A stretch of DNA of 20,776 bases from Acetothermia bacterium UBA7521 (GCA_002479455.1 DLNB01000050.1:23294-44069), one strand, 5' to 3'. Counted from the first letter of the stretch, positions 1 through 8,015 are shown. Numbers and translations are program-made. Notes: generated from the sequence alone by a model not told the origin.

Positions 1-803
1 GTGTCGCTCACCGTCTGACCGCTGTACGTCGTCGTCGCCGTCCCTACGTTCGCGTACTGCCCAGCAATGGCTGTCCCTGTCTTCGTCAGCGTCGCGCTCG
101 CTCCCACCGCGAGGCTCGGGATCGTCCCGATCGCGCCCACCTTATCGTCGGTCACGACGATGTTCGAAAGCGCTACGTTCCCCGTGTTCGTCACCTCGTA
201 CGTCCACGTCACCGTCGACCCCACCACCACCACCGGCCCGGTCGGCGTGTCCGCGTCTACCCCGTTCGTCTTCTTCTCCAGCGCCAGCCCCGGCTGCTCA
301 GGAGGGGGGCAAGCCGGGCCTTGCACCTGGTAATAGCACGTCCCTGAGCCAGGCTTGATGGCAACTTGGATGTACCCTGTAGGCCAATGCCCGCGAAGCC
401 TGATCCAGAACTCCTCACACTGGCCAGTAGAGGTGAAGCCGAAGTCGAACTTGACCCCGTACACGCCCGTGGTGGGATCGTTTCCGCACGACCAGGTCAC
501 GGACGAACTCCCCACACGCCCCGCGGAGACCACGTCCGCGCACGTAGCGCAGCTGCTGGGAAGGCCCATGACCCAGTGGCTAATCGCCGGCGAGCCGTTG
601 GAGCACACCCGATAACGGAACGTGGTGTTCGTGCCGTCGAACGTAGATCCAAGGAACGTCACCGTGTAGTTGGCGCAGTTCTGAGCCAGAACTGACAGCG
701 GCGCCATACCGGTCGCCAGCACGGTCAGGAGGAGAAGCGCTCCGAATGTCCGCCGCAGACCGCGGCCTGACCCCACCCTGCGCAGATCGAACAGCTTTGC
801 CAT
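1..803 (-). CDS. Exported DUF11-type repeat surface protein, 3'-truncated by window start
   Basis: The frame is open from an ATG at 803 to the window edge, giving 267 visible codons and no stop, so the protein is partial. It begins with a Sec signal peptide: a basic n-region with several Arg, a LALLLLTVLA-like hydrophobic core, and likely cleavage after Ala40 (SVLA/QN). Next comes a Cys-rich domain of about 120 residues (CANYTV, SSCATCADV, GQCEEFW, GTCYYQV) that I do not recognise. It ends in a Pro-rich linker (CPPPEQPG). A DUF11/DUF7507-type beta-sandwich repeat then starts, with the typical TWTYEVTNTGNVALSNIVVTDD pattern split over about residues 205-230. Such repeats form stalks of cell-surface or secreted adhesins and S-layer-like proteins. 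A good ribosome binding site (GGGAGGG, about 808-814) precedes the ATG. The leader between this gene and the upstream one is a c-di-GMP-I aptamer, so expression probably follows c-di-GMP. The ligand or partner of the Cys-rich domain is unknown. Confidence 0.85.
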   Translation of the reverse strand, partial: MAKLFDLRRVGSGRGLRRTFGALLLLTVLATGMAPLSVLAQNCANYTVTFLGSTFDGTNTTFRYRVCSNGSPAISHWVMGLPSSCATCADVVSAGRVGSSSVTWSCGNDPTTGVYGVKFDFGFTSTGQCEEFWIRLRGHWPTGYIQVAIKPGSGTCYYQVQGPACPPPEQPGLALEKKTNGVDADTPTGPVVVVGSTVTWTYEVTNTGNVALSNIVVTDDKVGAIGTIPSLAVGASATLTKTGTAIAGQYANVGTATTTYSGQTVSD

Positions 804-827
804 GGTTCCCTCCCTTCCAGCTTGCGC

Positions 828-905
828 TTCGGCAGCCTGGCGGCCTACGGGAGGTCCATGGCTTTGCGCCCCCGGATCGCTCCGGGTTTACCTTTTCGGC
901 AGATC
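828..905 (-). promoter_or_regulatory. c-di-GMP-I (GEMM-I) riboswitch aptamer 1, upstream of the DUF11 protein gene
   Basis: Read on the minus strand, the element has the GEMM-I landmarks in order: AAAAGGTAAACC, a P2-type stem CCGGA/TCCGG closed by a GCGA (GNRA) tetraloop, the invariant core GGCGCAAAGCC, a second arm GGACCT...AGGCCG, and a 3' closing strand CAGGCTGCCGAA. The position matching Vc2 G20, which distinguishes c-di-GMP from cGAMP aptamers, appears to be G. It lies between the stop of the RHH-MshEN gene (933) and the DUF11 gene start (803). I see no strong promoter of its own, so it may be an intercistronic riboswitch in a longer transcript. No T-tract terminator follows. CCTCCC inside the aptamer (849-854) is complementary to the GGGAGG of the downstream ribosome binding site (808-813), which points to control of translation. 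Confidence 0.85.
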
Positions 906-932
906 TGAATCCTTAATCCCTACTCTACTTCT

Positions 933-1253
933 CTAGCTCCGACAATACCGACCCTGAACAACCAGGGCTCGTCTCACCGTCTCATCCTGTACGCAACCCT
1001 TCTCGACGAGGATCTCCCCCACCTTCCGCGACCCGGTGCCCGACTTCTGCTCCTCCAGAGCCTCCGCAACATCCTGGGTCGTGACAGCCCGCATGTCCAC
1101 GAGAATCTCCCCCAAGCGCTTCCCGCGCTCGAAGTGTTCCTCGAGAATGCACATGATCACGGCTGACCGTGACTTCCGGTCTCTCTCCGCCAGGCTGTCC
1201 ACCAGCTCCAGTAGGTACTGGTCCTCGTCGTTGTAGTACAGCGTTACCTGCAC
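933..1253 (-). CDS. Small ribbon-helix-helix / MshEN-domain protein, candidate c-di-GMP-responsive regulator
   Basis: 106 residues from a GTG at 1253. This start is chosen because GAGGAGG (1262-1268) sits 8 nt upstream; longer TTG/ATG starts at 1292 and 1274 lack such a site. Residues 1-45 look like a CopG/Arc-type ribbon-helix-helix unit: a strand MQVTLYYN, helix A (about 9-25) and helix B starting KSRSAVIMCILEEHFE. Residues 46-69 match the MshEN motif RLGxxL-x10-L-xxx-L-xxQ (RLGEIL at 46-51, L66, Q69, with V61 at the penultimate Leu position). A second, less exact copy runs from K77 to Q100 (KVGEIL, L97, Q100). The MshEN fold of type II secretion and type IV pilus ATPases binds c-di-GMP through this tandem motif. 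Here it is uncoupled from any ATPase and joined to a DNA-binding-type domain. Its leader carries a c-di-GMP riboswitch. Domain assignment is by motif only; targets are unknown. Confidence 0.8.
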   Translation of the reverse strand: MQVTLYYNDEDQYLLELVDSLAERDRKSRSAVIMCILEEHFERGKRLGEILVDMRAVTTQDVAEALEEQKSGTGSRKVGEILVEKGCVQDETVRRALVVQGRYCRS

Positions 1254-1261
1254 GTGTCCGC

Positions 1262-1268
1262 CCTCCTC
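1262..1268 (-). promoter_or_regulatory. Ribosome binding site fixing the start of the RHH-MshEN gene
   Basis: GAGGAGG on the minus strand is followed by an 8-nt spacer and GTG at 1253. It lies inside the longer reading frame that would start at 1274 or 1292, and it argues for the shorter protein, which begins directly with the DNA-contacting beta strand of the RHH fold. Confidence 0.7.
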
Positions 1269-1290
1269 GATCATGGTCAACCCGCCCAAC

Positions 1291-1330
1291 AAAAAACGGG
1301 CTCCAGGTCTCTTTCCACACCTGGCAGCCC
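1291..1330 (-). terminator. Intrinsic terminator forming the expression platform of riboswitch 2
   Basis: On the minus strand, GGGCT (1326-1330) plus CCAGGT (1319-1324) pair with ACCTGG (1303-1308) plus AGCCC (1298-1302). That is an 11-bp stem with a single bulged base at 1325 and a 10-nt loop. A G and six T residues (1291-1296) follow immediately. The 5' arm GGGCTGCC is also the 3' closing strand of the aptamer, so terminator and aptamer should be mutually exclusive. The geometry predicts that ligand-stabilised aptamer prevents termination, meaning c-di-GMP turns the gene on. The direction of switching is inferred. Confidence 0.8.
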
Positions 1331-1392
1331 GGCTACCCGTCCTGGGTCCGTCGCTTTGCGTCCCTACGTCCCCGTAGGTTTGCCCTTTTCAG
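1319..1392 (-). promoter_or_regulatory. c-di-GMP-I (GEMM-I) riboswitch aptamer 2, upstream of the RHH-MshEN gene
   Basis: The minus strand shows AAAAGGGCAAACC, a stem CCTACG/CGTAGG closed by GGGA (GNRA), the core GGACGCAAAGC, a second arm ACCC-AGGAC-GGGT, and the 3' strand AGCCGGGCTGCC. All GEMM-I signature elements are present, with G at the position equivalent to Vc2 G20. It follows a strong promoter (1414-1442), and its 3' strand is shared with an intrinsic terminator (1291-1330), so this is a transcriptional switch. Confidence 0.9.
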
Positions 1393-1413
1393 GATCAGTT
1401 CACACTGCTTTGC

Positions 1414-1442
1414 ACTATATAACGATGGCGCCTGCCTGTCAA
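1414..1442 (-). promoter_or_regulatory. Sigma-70-type promoter for riboswitch 2 / RHH-MshEN gene
   Basis: On the minus strand a perfect -35 TTGACA (1437-1442) is separated by 17 bp from TATAGT (1414-1419). It starts only about 22 bp after the protease stop codon, and transcription would enter aptamer 2 after about 20 nt. GTGCAAAG overlaps the end of the -10 hexamer; the same octamer follows the protease promoter. Confidence 0.75.
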
Positions 1443-1463
1443 GAGGACATCCGTCCCTCGTGC

Positions 1464-2546
1464 CTACGGAAGGTCCGCGACCGCGCGAGCCACTCCTGCG
1501 CCGGCGTTCACCAGCCCTGCCCCAAAGCGTGGGTCTCTGTCGGTCGAGAGGGGAGTAGAGGTTCGGAGAAGAACCTCGATCGCCTCCCGCCCGGTGAGCG
1601 AGGGGTTCGCAGAGAGAATCAGGGCAAGGGTTCCGCTCACGTGGGGAGCGGCAAATGAGGTTCCGGAGTTCTTGGCGGCAATGCCGCCCGGGAGGAGCGA
1701 CACCACCTCGTGTCCCGGAGCGGCCAGCGCCACCTCGGGACCCCATGAGCTGAAAGGAGCCAGCCCGTCGGCGGAATCGGTGGCAGACACGGCGAGCACG
1801 GTGCTGTACTTGCCCGGGTACAGGACTTCCGACTTCGCCTCGTTTCCAGCGATCCCAACCACGATCACGCCCTTGGAAGCAGCATACCCCAAAGCCTGTT
1901 CCACAACCCCCGGCGGGGTACCCTTCGCATACAGGCTGAGGTTGATGATCCGGGCGCCGTTGTCCACCGCGTACCGAATGGCCCTTACCAGGCCGTCCCA
2001 GTCTTTCGTCGTGAACAGCCCCCGCGAGTCAAGGAACCGCACATCCATGATTCGGATATTGGGAGCAACCCCGACCGGCCCTCCCTCCTTAAGCCGTCCC
2101 GCGATCAGCCCGGCGACGAACGTTCCGTGCCAGTGCAACGCCGTGCGCCGAAGATGGGTCGGCGTATTGTCTCGGAAATCCCACCCGCAAACATCATCTA
2201 CGTAACCATTCCCATCGTCATCGCGGCCGTTTCCCGCGATCTCCCTGGGGTTCACCCACAGCACGTCAGCGAGGGCAGGGACTGTCCTATCAACTCCGCT
2301 ATCGATCACCGCAACGATGATCTCTGGGCTCCCCGTGGTCATCCGCCATGCTTCGGGAGCACGGATGCGTTCCACTCCCCACGGAAGACTCCACGGAAGA
2401 CTGGCTGCATTCAGATCAGGAGAACCTGTTGCACCCGCTGCCCCAGCGATGTCCGGGCCATTACAAGGAGCAGGTACAGCCAGGAAGAGGAAGACCCCCA
2501 GGCCGATCCCTGCCCATCGCCACAGCACTCGTTCTCTGCGTTCCAT
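1464..2546 (-). CDS. Secreted subtilisin-like serine protease (peptidase family S8)
   Basis: 360 residues. The N-terminus has a basic stretch (ERRER, WRW) and a hydrophobic core GIGLGVFLFLAVPAP, so it is exported. The S8 catalytic triad is complete: Asp82 in VIAVIDSGVD, His140 in HGTFVAGLIAG and Ser297 in SGTSFAAPHVSG. The oxyanion-hole Asn235 sits in GIAGNE. The insert NGRDDDGNGYVDDVCGWDF is typical of thermitase/fervidolysin-like subtilases. A short propeptide-like segment (about 30-55) precedes the catalytic domain, and nothing follows it, so this is a minimal single-domain enzyme. The gene follows a strong promoter and a c-di-GMP-I aptamer that reaches the ATG itself. No Shine-Dalgarno is obvious before 2546; a GTG at 2528 is an alternative start that would shorten the n-region. 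Possible roles are processing of surface or biofilm proteins, including the DUF11 protein nearby, or nutrient acquisition; both are inference. Confidence 0.92.
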   Translation of the reverse strand: MERRERVLWRWAGIGLGVFLFLAVPAPCNGPDIAGAAGATGSPDLNAASLPWSLPWGVERIRAPEAWRMTTGSPEIIVAVIDSGVDRTVPALADVLWVNPREIAGNGRDDDGNGYVDDVCGWDFRDNTPTHLRRTALHWHGTFVAGLIAGRLKEGGPVGVAPNIRIMDVRFLDSRGLFTTKDWDGLVRAIRYAVDNGARIINLSLYAKGTPPGVVEQALGYAASKGVIVVGIAGNEAKSEVLYPGKYSTVLAVSATDSADGLAPFSSWGPEVALAAPGHEVVSLLPGGIAAKNSGTSFAAPHVSGTLALILSANPSLTGREAIEVLLRTSTPLSTDRDPRFGAGLVNAGAGVARAVADLP

Positions 2547-2618
2547 TCGGCAACCCGGCTGTCCTCGTGGGACCCGTGGCTTTGCGTCCCCCCCTCGCGG
2601 AGGGTTTGCCTTTGTCGT
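2545..2618 (-). promoter_or_regulatory. c-di-GMP-I (GEMM-I) riboswitch aptamer 3, upstream of the S8 protease
   Basis: The minus strand reads ACAAAGGCAAACC, a stem CCTCC/GGGGG closed by GCGA (GNRA), the core GGGACGCAAAGCC, an arm GTCC...GGAC, and the 3' strand CAGCCGGGTTGCCGAATGG. All signature parts of GEMM-I are present, with G at the Vc2 G20 equivalent. The 3' strand runs directly into the protease start codon (ATG at 2546), so initiation rather than termination is the likely control point. No T-run terminator is visible. Confidence 0.9.
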
Positions 2619-2653
2619 GGCCCGTTCCGAGCGGTGCCACCTCTTTGCACTCT

Positions 2654-2682
2654 AATATAGTGGCTTATGGTGGATATGTCAA
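2654..2682 (-). promoter_or_regulatory. Sigma-70-type promoter for riboswitch 3 / protease
   Basis: On the minus strand TTGACA (2677-2682), 17 bp, TATATT (2654-2659) give a near-consensus promoter. The predicted transcript starts about 25-30 nt before the aptamer. The octamer GTGCAAAG lies just after the -10 element, as at the RHH-MshEN promoter. Confidence 0.8.
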
Positions 2683-3029
2683 CTTACTCCGAAAAGTGAA
2701 ATGGCAAGCCCCTGACAGCACTGAAGAGACAACCCCGTTTGGATGGACGGTGCTCGTGGACTGCGTCTGGCTCTCAACGCTCGCCGGGGGCGGTCGTCGG
2801 GCCGGCGCTTCTGAGACCGAACGCTGTTGCCAGAGTTTGAGAGCTACGGCGGATTAGACCGAACCTCCGCAAAAACCAGCATGTTGCCCCTGGGGTTCCA
2901 AGCCAAGGCGCCTCGCCAATCACCGCAGGCAGAGTTCCCCCACCGAATGGACCTAGCTGACCTGTCTTTGCGGGTTCGCGGCGAAGCGACCTGGAAGAGG
3001 CGAGCCCAGGAGGAAACTGCGGGAACTCC
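2683..3029. other. Intergenic stretch between the protease promoter and tRNA-Ala, no gene recognised
   Basis: About 350 bp without a convincing coding frame: the open frames are short, lack ribosome binding sites and have no recognisable motifs. I looked for SRP RNA, RNase P RNA, tmRNA and 6S signatures on both strands and did not find them. A 7-bp inverted repeat CCAGGAG/CTCCTGG (about 3006-3032) overlaps the tRNA 3' end, but no T-tract follows it. AGACCGAAC occurs twice (near 2815 and 2856). Confidence 0.5.
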
Positions 3030-3105
3030 TGGTGGAGCCGACGGGAGTTGAACCCGTGGCCTCTAGCATGCCATGCTAGCGCTCTCCCAACTGAGCTACG
3101 GCCCC
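3030..3105 (-). tRNA. tRNA-Ala, anticodon GGC, CCA encoded
   Basis: A 76-nt cloverleaf on the minus strand. The acceptor stem GGGGCCG/CGGCTCC has the G3:U70 wobble that marks alanine tRNAs. The D arm is GCTC/GAGC, the anticodon stem CTAGC/GCTAG carries loop ATGGCAT (anticodon GGC), and the T arm is ACGGG-TTCAACT-CCCGT. The 3' ACCA is in the DNA. It lies 36 bp downstream of the gyrB stop on the same strand and could be released from a gyrB read-through transcript. Confidence 0.97.
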
Positions 3106-3113
3106 GCGCAATT

Positions 3114-3131
3114 CTCCCCGCCCAGGCGGAG
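3114..3131 (-). terminator. Weak hairpin between gyrB and tRNA-Ala
   Basis: CTCCGC-CTGG-GCGGGG on the minus strand forms a short GC-rich hairpin after the gyrB stop. The following bases are AGAATTG, not a T-tract, so termination here is doubtful. It may instead be a processing structure between gyrB and the tRNA. Confidence 0.25.
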
Positions 3132-3141
3132 GGTGCAACCG

Positions 3142-5049
<1,908 letters not shown>

Positions 5050-5173
5050 CGCCCGAAGTGTAACCCCAACAGGAAAAACCGGCAAACCAACCTCGTCTGC
5101 GACCCGACGTCGGCCGCGAGCCTCTGGCCCTGCCCCTGGCCTCCGGGTAACCTTCCCCTGAAAGGAGGCACGG

Positions 5174-6295
5174 GTGCGGCTTCTAGAGTGGCAGGGACGC
5201 GACATCTTGAAGAAGGCGGAGGTCCCGGTCCCCGGGGGGGGCGTGGTCAGAACGCCGGATGAGGCGCGGGTCGCCACCGCAACCGTCGGCGGCCCGGTGG
5301 TGCTCAAGGCCCAGGTTCCGGTGGGTGGACGGGGGAAGGCGGGGGGCATCCGTTTCGCGGAGAACCCCGACGGGGCAGCGCGGGTCGCGGAAGCGATGCT
5401 CGGGTCTCAACTGAAGGGGCTCCTGATCCGCGAGCTCCTCGTGGTCCAAGCCGTACGGACAACAGCCGAACACTACCTGTCCGTGACCGTGGACCGTCGC
5501 ACACGGTCCCCGGTGATGATCTACTCGCCGCAGGGCGGCGTGGACATCGAGGAAGTCGCCCGGACAAACCCGGGGGCGATCCGTCAGGTCCACATCCCCC
5601 CCCTGGAGGGGCCGCTCGCGTTCCGGTTGCGCTCGCTCGTGTCCCTCGCCCCGCCCGAGATCAGGAAGTCGCTCGTCGAGATCGCCGCGAAGCTGTACGG
5701 GGTGTTCACCCGCTACGAGGCGAACCTCGCCGAGATCAATCCGCTCGCCGTGACGGATCACGGGCTTCTCGCCCTCGATGCCAAGCTGATCCTCGATGAC
5801 GACCACCGACCTGCGGAGCAGTTCGCGGGCCTGGCCGAGGCGGTGGTGGACCCGCTCGAGGCAGACGCTCGGGCGGTGGGGATGAGCTACGTCCGGTTGG
5901 ATGGCGACATCGGGATTCTCGGGAACGGGGCAGGCTTGGTGATGGCCACGCTCGACCTCGTCGCACAGGCAGGCGGAAGACCGGCGAACTTCCTGGACAT
6001 CGGCGGTGGGGCGCGGGCCGAGCGGGTGCGCAAGGGCGTGGAACTCATCCTCCGCGATGGGAAAGCCACCGTCCTGTTCGTGAACGTGTTCGGAGGGATC
6101 ACCCGTTGTGACGAGGTGGCCCAGGGCGTGGTCGAGGCGACAACCGGGCTCGGGTTGCCGATGGTGATCCGGCTCACAGGAACGAACGAAGCAGAAGGGA
6201 GAGAGGTCTTGTCCCGAACCGGCCTGACCCCGGTGCGGACGATGGAGGAGGGCGCCGCCCGGGCGGTGGCCCTCGCGACGGAGGCGAAGAGATGA
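5174..6295 (+). CDS. sucC: Succinyl-CoA synthetase (ADP/GDP-forming) beta subunit
   Basis: 373 residues from a GTG preceded by AAAGGAGG (5161-5168, 5-nt spacer). The subunit forms the nucleotide- and carboxylate-binding half of the TCA-cycle ligase that interconverts succinyl-CoA and succinate with substrate-level phosphorylation. Visible landmarks are the N-terminal ATP-grasp start (EWQGRDILKKAEVPVP), GGRGKAGGIRFA, the Mg-binding ANLAEINPLAV with LALDAKLILDDD, NFLDIGGGARAERV, and the C-terminal VNVFGGITRCDEVA. The usual partner gene sucD does not follow; the next gene starts inside the sucC stop (ATGA, 6292-6295). The alpha subunit must lie elsewhere, or this beta subunit serves another acyl-CoA ligase such as malate-CoA ligase. 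It heads a probable three-gene operon. Confidence 0.92.
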   Translation: MRLLEWQGRDILKKAEVPVPGGGVVRTPDEARVATATVGGPVVLKAQVPVGGRGKAGGIRFAENPDGAARVAEAMLGSQLKGLLIRELLVVQAVRTTAEHYLSVTVDRRTRSPVMIYSPQGGVDIEEVARTNPGAIRQVHIPPLEGPLAFRLRSLVSLAPPEIRKSLVEIAAKLYGVFTRYEANLAEINPLAVTDHGLLALDAKLILDDDHRPAEQFAGLAEAVVDPLEADARAVGMSYVRLDGDIGILGNGAGLVMATLDLVAQAGGRPANFLDIGGGARAERVRKGVELILRDGKATVLFVNVFGGITRCDEVAQGVVEATTGLGLPMVIRLTGTNEAEGREVLSRTGLTPVRTMEEGAARAVALATEAKR

Positions 6296-8013
6296 AGAGG
6301 CTCGGGGTGTTCGCGGCAGCGTGCATCGGGTTTGTCGCTTTGGGCGTGGACACGATCCCCCTATCCGAGATCGTTCCCGGGATGACCGGGTACGGTCTGA
6401 CGGTGGTCGCGGGAACGGAGATCGCTCGGTTCGAGGTCGAGGTGGTGGCCGTGCTCGATGAGCCCGGGGAGCGAGACGACTTCATCGTCATCCGCGCCTT
6501 TGGGCCGGCGATCACCCGCTCCGGGGGAGTGGCCCAGGGGATGTCGGGGAGCCCGATCTACCTCGATGGACGCCTCGCGGGCGCCCTGTCCCGCGCCGCC
6601 GCGTGGTCCGCCGATCGCGAACGGCCGCTCGCCCTGGTGACCCCCATCGAAGCGATGCTCCGGGTCCTCGCCGAGGTCGCCCCGCGTCCCACCGAACCCG
6701 TCCCGCACGACGGGCCCCGAGCCACTGAAGGCGAACTGACTCTGCCTTTCCTTAACGCCCCGGTCACGGTGAGCGGGCTGTCGAGGCGGGCGGTGGCGAC
6801 CCTGGAGCAGGGGATTGACCTCCGCTCGATGTGGCACCCGTTGACCGACCTCCTCCCGGCCTGGCGCACCACGGTGCCTGGTCTGGTAAGCCTCGGCGTC
6901 CCGCGCGTCCTCGCTGCCCCCGCCGCGCCCCGACAAGCGCCGGCGCTCGACCTCACACCGGGCGCGCCGGTAGGGGTGGGGCTCGCGATGGGCGACGTGA
7001 CGATCGGAGCGCTGGGAACCGTGACCCTGGTCGAAAACGACGCGGTCATCGCGTTTGGGCACCCGTTCCTGTTCTCCGGCCCCACCCGCTACTTCCTCAC
7101 TGCAGCGCACGTGTTCGACACAGTGGCTGCGTACGACTTCTCCTACAAGTTCGGAACGGTGGGCGAGGTGGTGGGCGGGGTGTACGCCGATCGGTGGGCC
7201 GCGGTGGGGGGCGTGCTCGGATGGACGCCAAGCGGTATCGCCACAACGTTCCGGATCCGCGATCCCGGCCAGGACGTGGACCACACCCTCCAGGTCAAGC
7301 TCGTAGATGAGCCACGACTCTCGGCGCTCCTCCTCTACGTGGCCGGATTGGAGGCCGTGGACCAGGCCCTGGACCGAATCGGGCCGGGCACGGTCACCGT
7401 ACGCACCACGTTCACCGGCCGGAACCTCCCCCGCCCTCTGGTCCGCGAAAACGTGTTCCTCTCCACCCAGGACATCGCCCTCTACGTGCCGTGGGAGATG
7501 GCCCTCATCGCGGATGTGCTCGCCTACAACGAGTTCGCCGACCCGGGGCTCCTCACCGTCACCCTCGACGCCGTGGTCCAACCGGGCTTCGCCGCCACCG
7601 AGGTGGTGGCCCTGCACACCGAGCGGGATGCCTACGCTCCCGGAGACCGGGTCCGGTTCGCGGTCACCCTCCGCGGGTGGAGAGGCCGACTTGAAACCTG
7701 GGATGGCTGGGTGGAGATCCCTGACGGCATCGACACCCCCTACGTGGAGCTGCGTGCCTATGGCGGACCGCGCCAGCGGGAGAAGGGCGAGCCGGCGCGA
7801 ACGCTCGAATCGCTCGCCGACCTGCTCGATTTCATTGACGGGATCCCGACCTACGACACGCTAACCGTGGAGCTGTTCGCCCTTGACCCGATCTCGTCCG
7901 TGATCGGACAGACGTGGCTGTACGGGGTAGATGGCGTGGCGGATCGGATCCCCGACACGGTGGTCTATGGCGAGGTGTCCGTCATCCTCCCCGTCCGGGA
8001 GAAGCAGGAGTAG
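6292..8013 (+). CDS. SpoIVB-type peptidase S55 domain protein, exported
   Basis: 573 residues. The N-terminus (MKRLGVFAAACIGFVALG) looks like a signal peptide or anchor. The S55 segment starts with IPLSEIVPGMTGYGLTVVAG and carries GGVAQGMSGSPIYLDG, whose Ser85 is the likely nucleophile, then TPIEAMLRVL. A second conserved block, AVIAFGHPFLFSGPTRYFLTAAHV, holds His257, a likely catalytic or structural His. In Bacillus SpoIVB the His block precedes the Ser block; here the order is reversed, as I recall for stand-alone S55 proteins of non-sporulating bacteria. The C-terminal third (about 430-560) looks like beta-rich material without motifs I know. It is translationally coupled to sucC (4-nt overlap) and ends 2 nt before murF. 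Its job is probably envelope proteolysis or a non-sporulation signalling role; the substrate is unknown. Confidence 0.8.
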   Translation: MKRLGVFAAACIGFVALGVDTIPLSEIVPGMTGYGLTVVAGTEIARFEVEVVAVLDEPGERDDFIVIRAFGPAITRSGGVAQGMSGSPIYLDGRLAGALSRAAAWSADRERPLALVTPIEAMLRVLAEVAPRPTEPVPHDGPRATEGELTLPFLNAPVTVSGLSRRAVATLEQGIDLRSMWHPLTDLLPAWRTTVPGLVSLGVPRVLAAPAAPRQAPALDLTPGAPVGVGLAMGDVTIGALGTVTLVENDAVIAFGHPFLFSGPTRYFLTAAHVFDTVAAYDFSYKFGTVGEVVGGVYADRWAAVGGVLGWTPSGIATTFRIRDPGQDVDHTLQVKLVDEPRLSALLLYVAGLEAVDQALDRIGPGTVTVRTTFTGRNLPRPLVRENVFLSTQDIALYVPWEMALIADVLAYNEFADPGLLTVTLDAVVQPGFAATEVVALHTERDAYAPGDRVRFAVTLRGWRGRLETWDGWVEIPDGIDTPYVELRAYGGPRQREKGEPARTLESLADLLDFIDGIPTYDTLTVELFALDPISSVIGQTWLYGVDGVADRIPDTVVYGEVSVILPVREKQE

Positions 8014-8015
8014 CG

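Noticed and set aside
1254..1292. Longer starts (TTG 1292 or ATG 1274) for the RHH-MshEN gene
   Set aside because: The TTG is adjacent to the T-tract of the terminator, and the perfect GAGGAGG site lies downstream of both, 8 nt before GTG 1253.
828..2618. Aptamers as cGAMP-binding GEMM-Ib variants
   Set aside because: All three show G at the position equivalent to Vc2 G20, whereas the cGAMP subclass typically has A; the alignment is by eye, so cGAMP is unlikely but not excluded.
2835..2864. GTTTGAGAGCTACGGCGG-like segment resembling a CRISPR repeat
   Set aside because: It occurs once only, no second copy at a regular distance is visible and no adjacent cas genes belong to another type.
2940..3029. 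Possible structured RNA (SRP or RNase P-like fragments such as GAGGAAACTG) next to tRNA-Ala
   Set aside because: None of the conserved core blocks of these RNAs are present together on either strand.
6361..7617. Long minus-strand open frame opposite the S55 protein gene
   Set aside because: Composition is rich in His, Arg, Gly and Glu, with no family features; the plus-strand frame has a signal peptide, family motifs and operon coupling.
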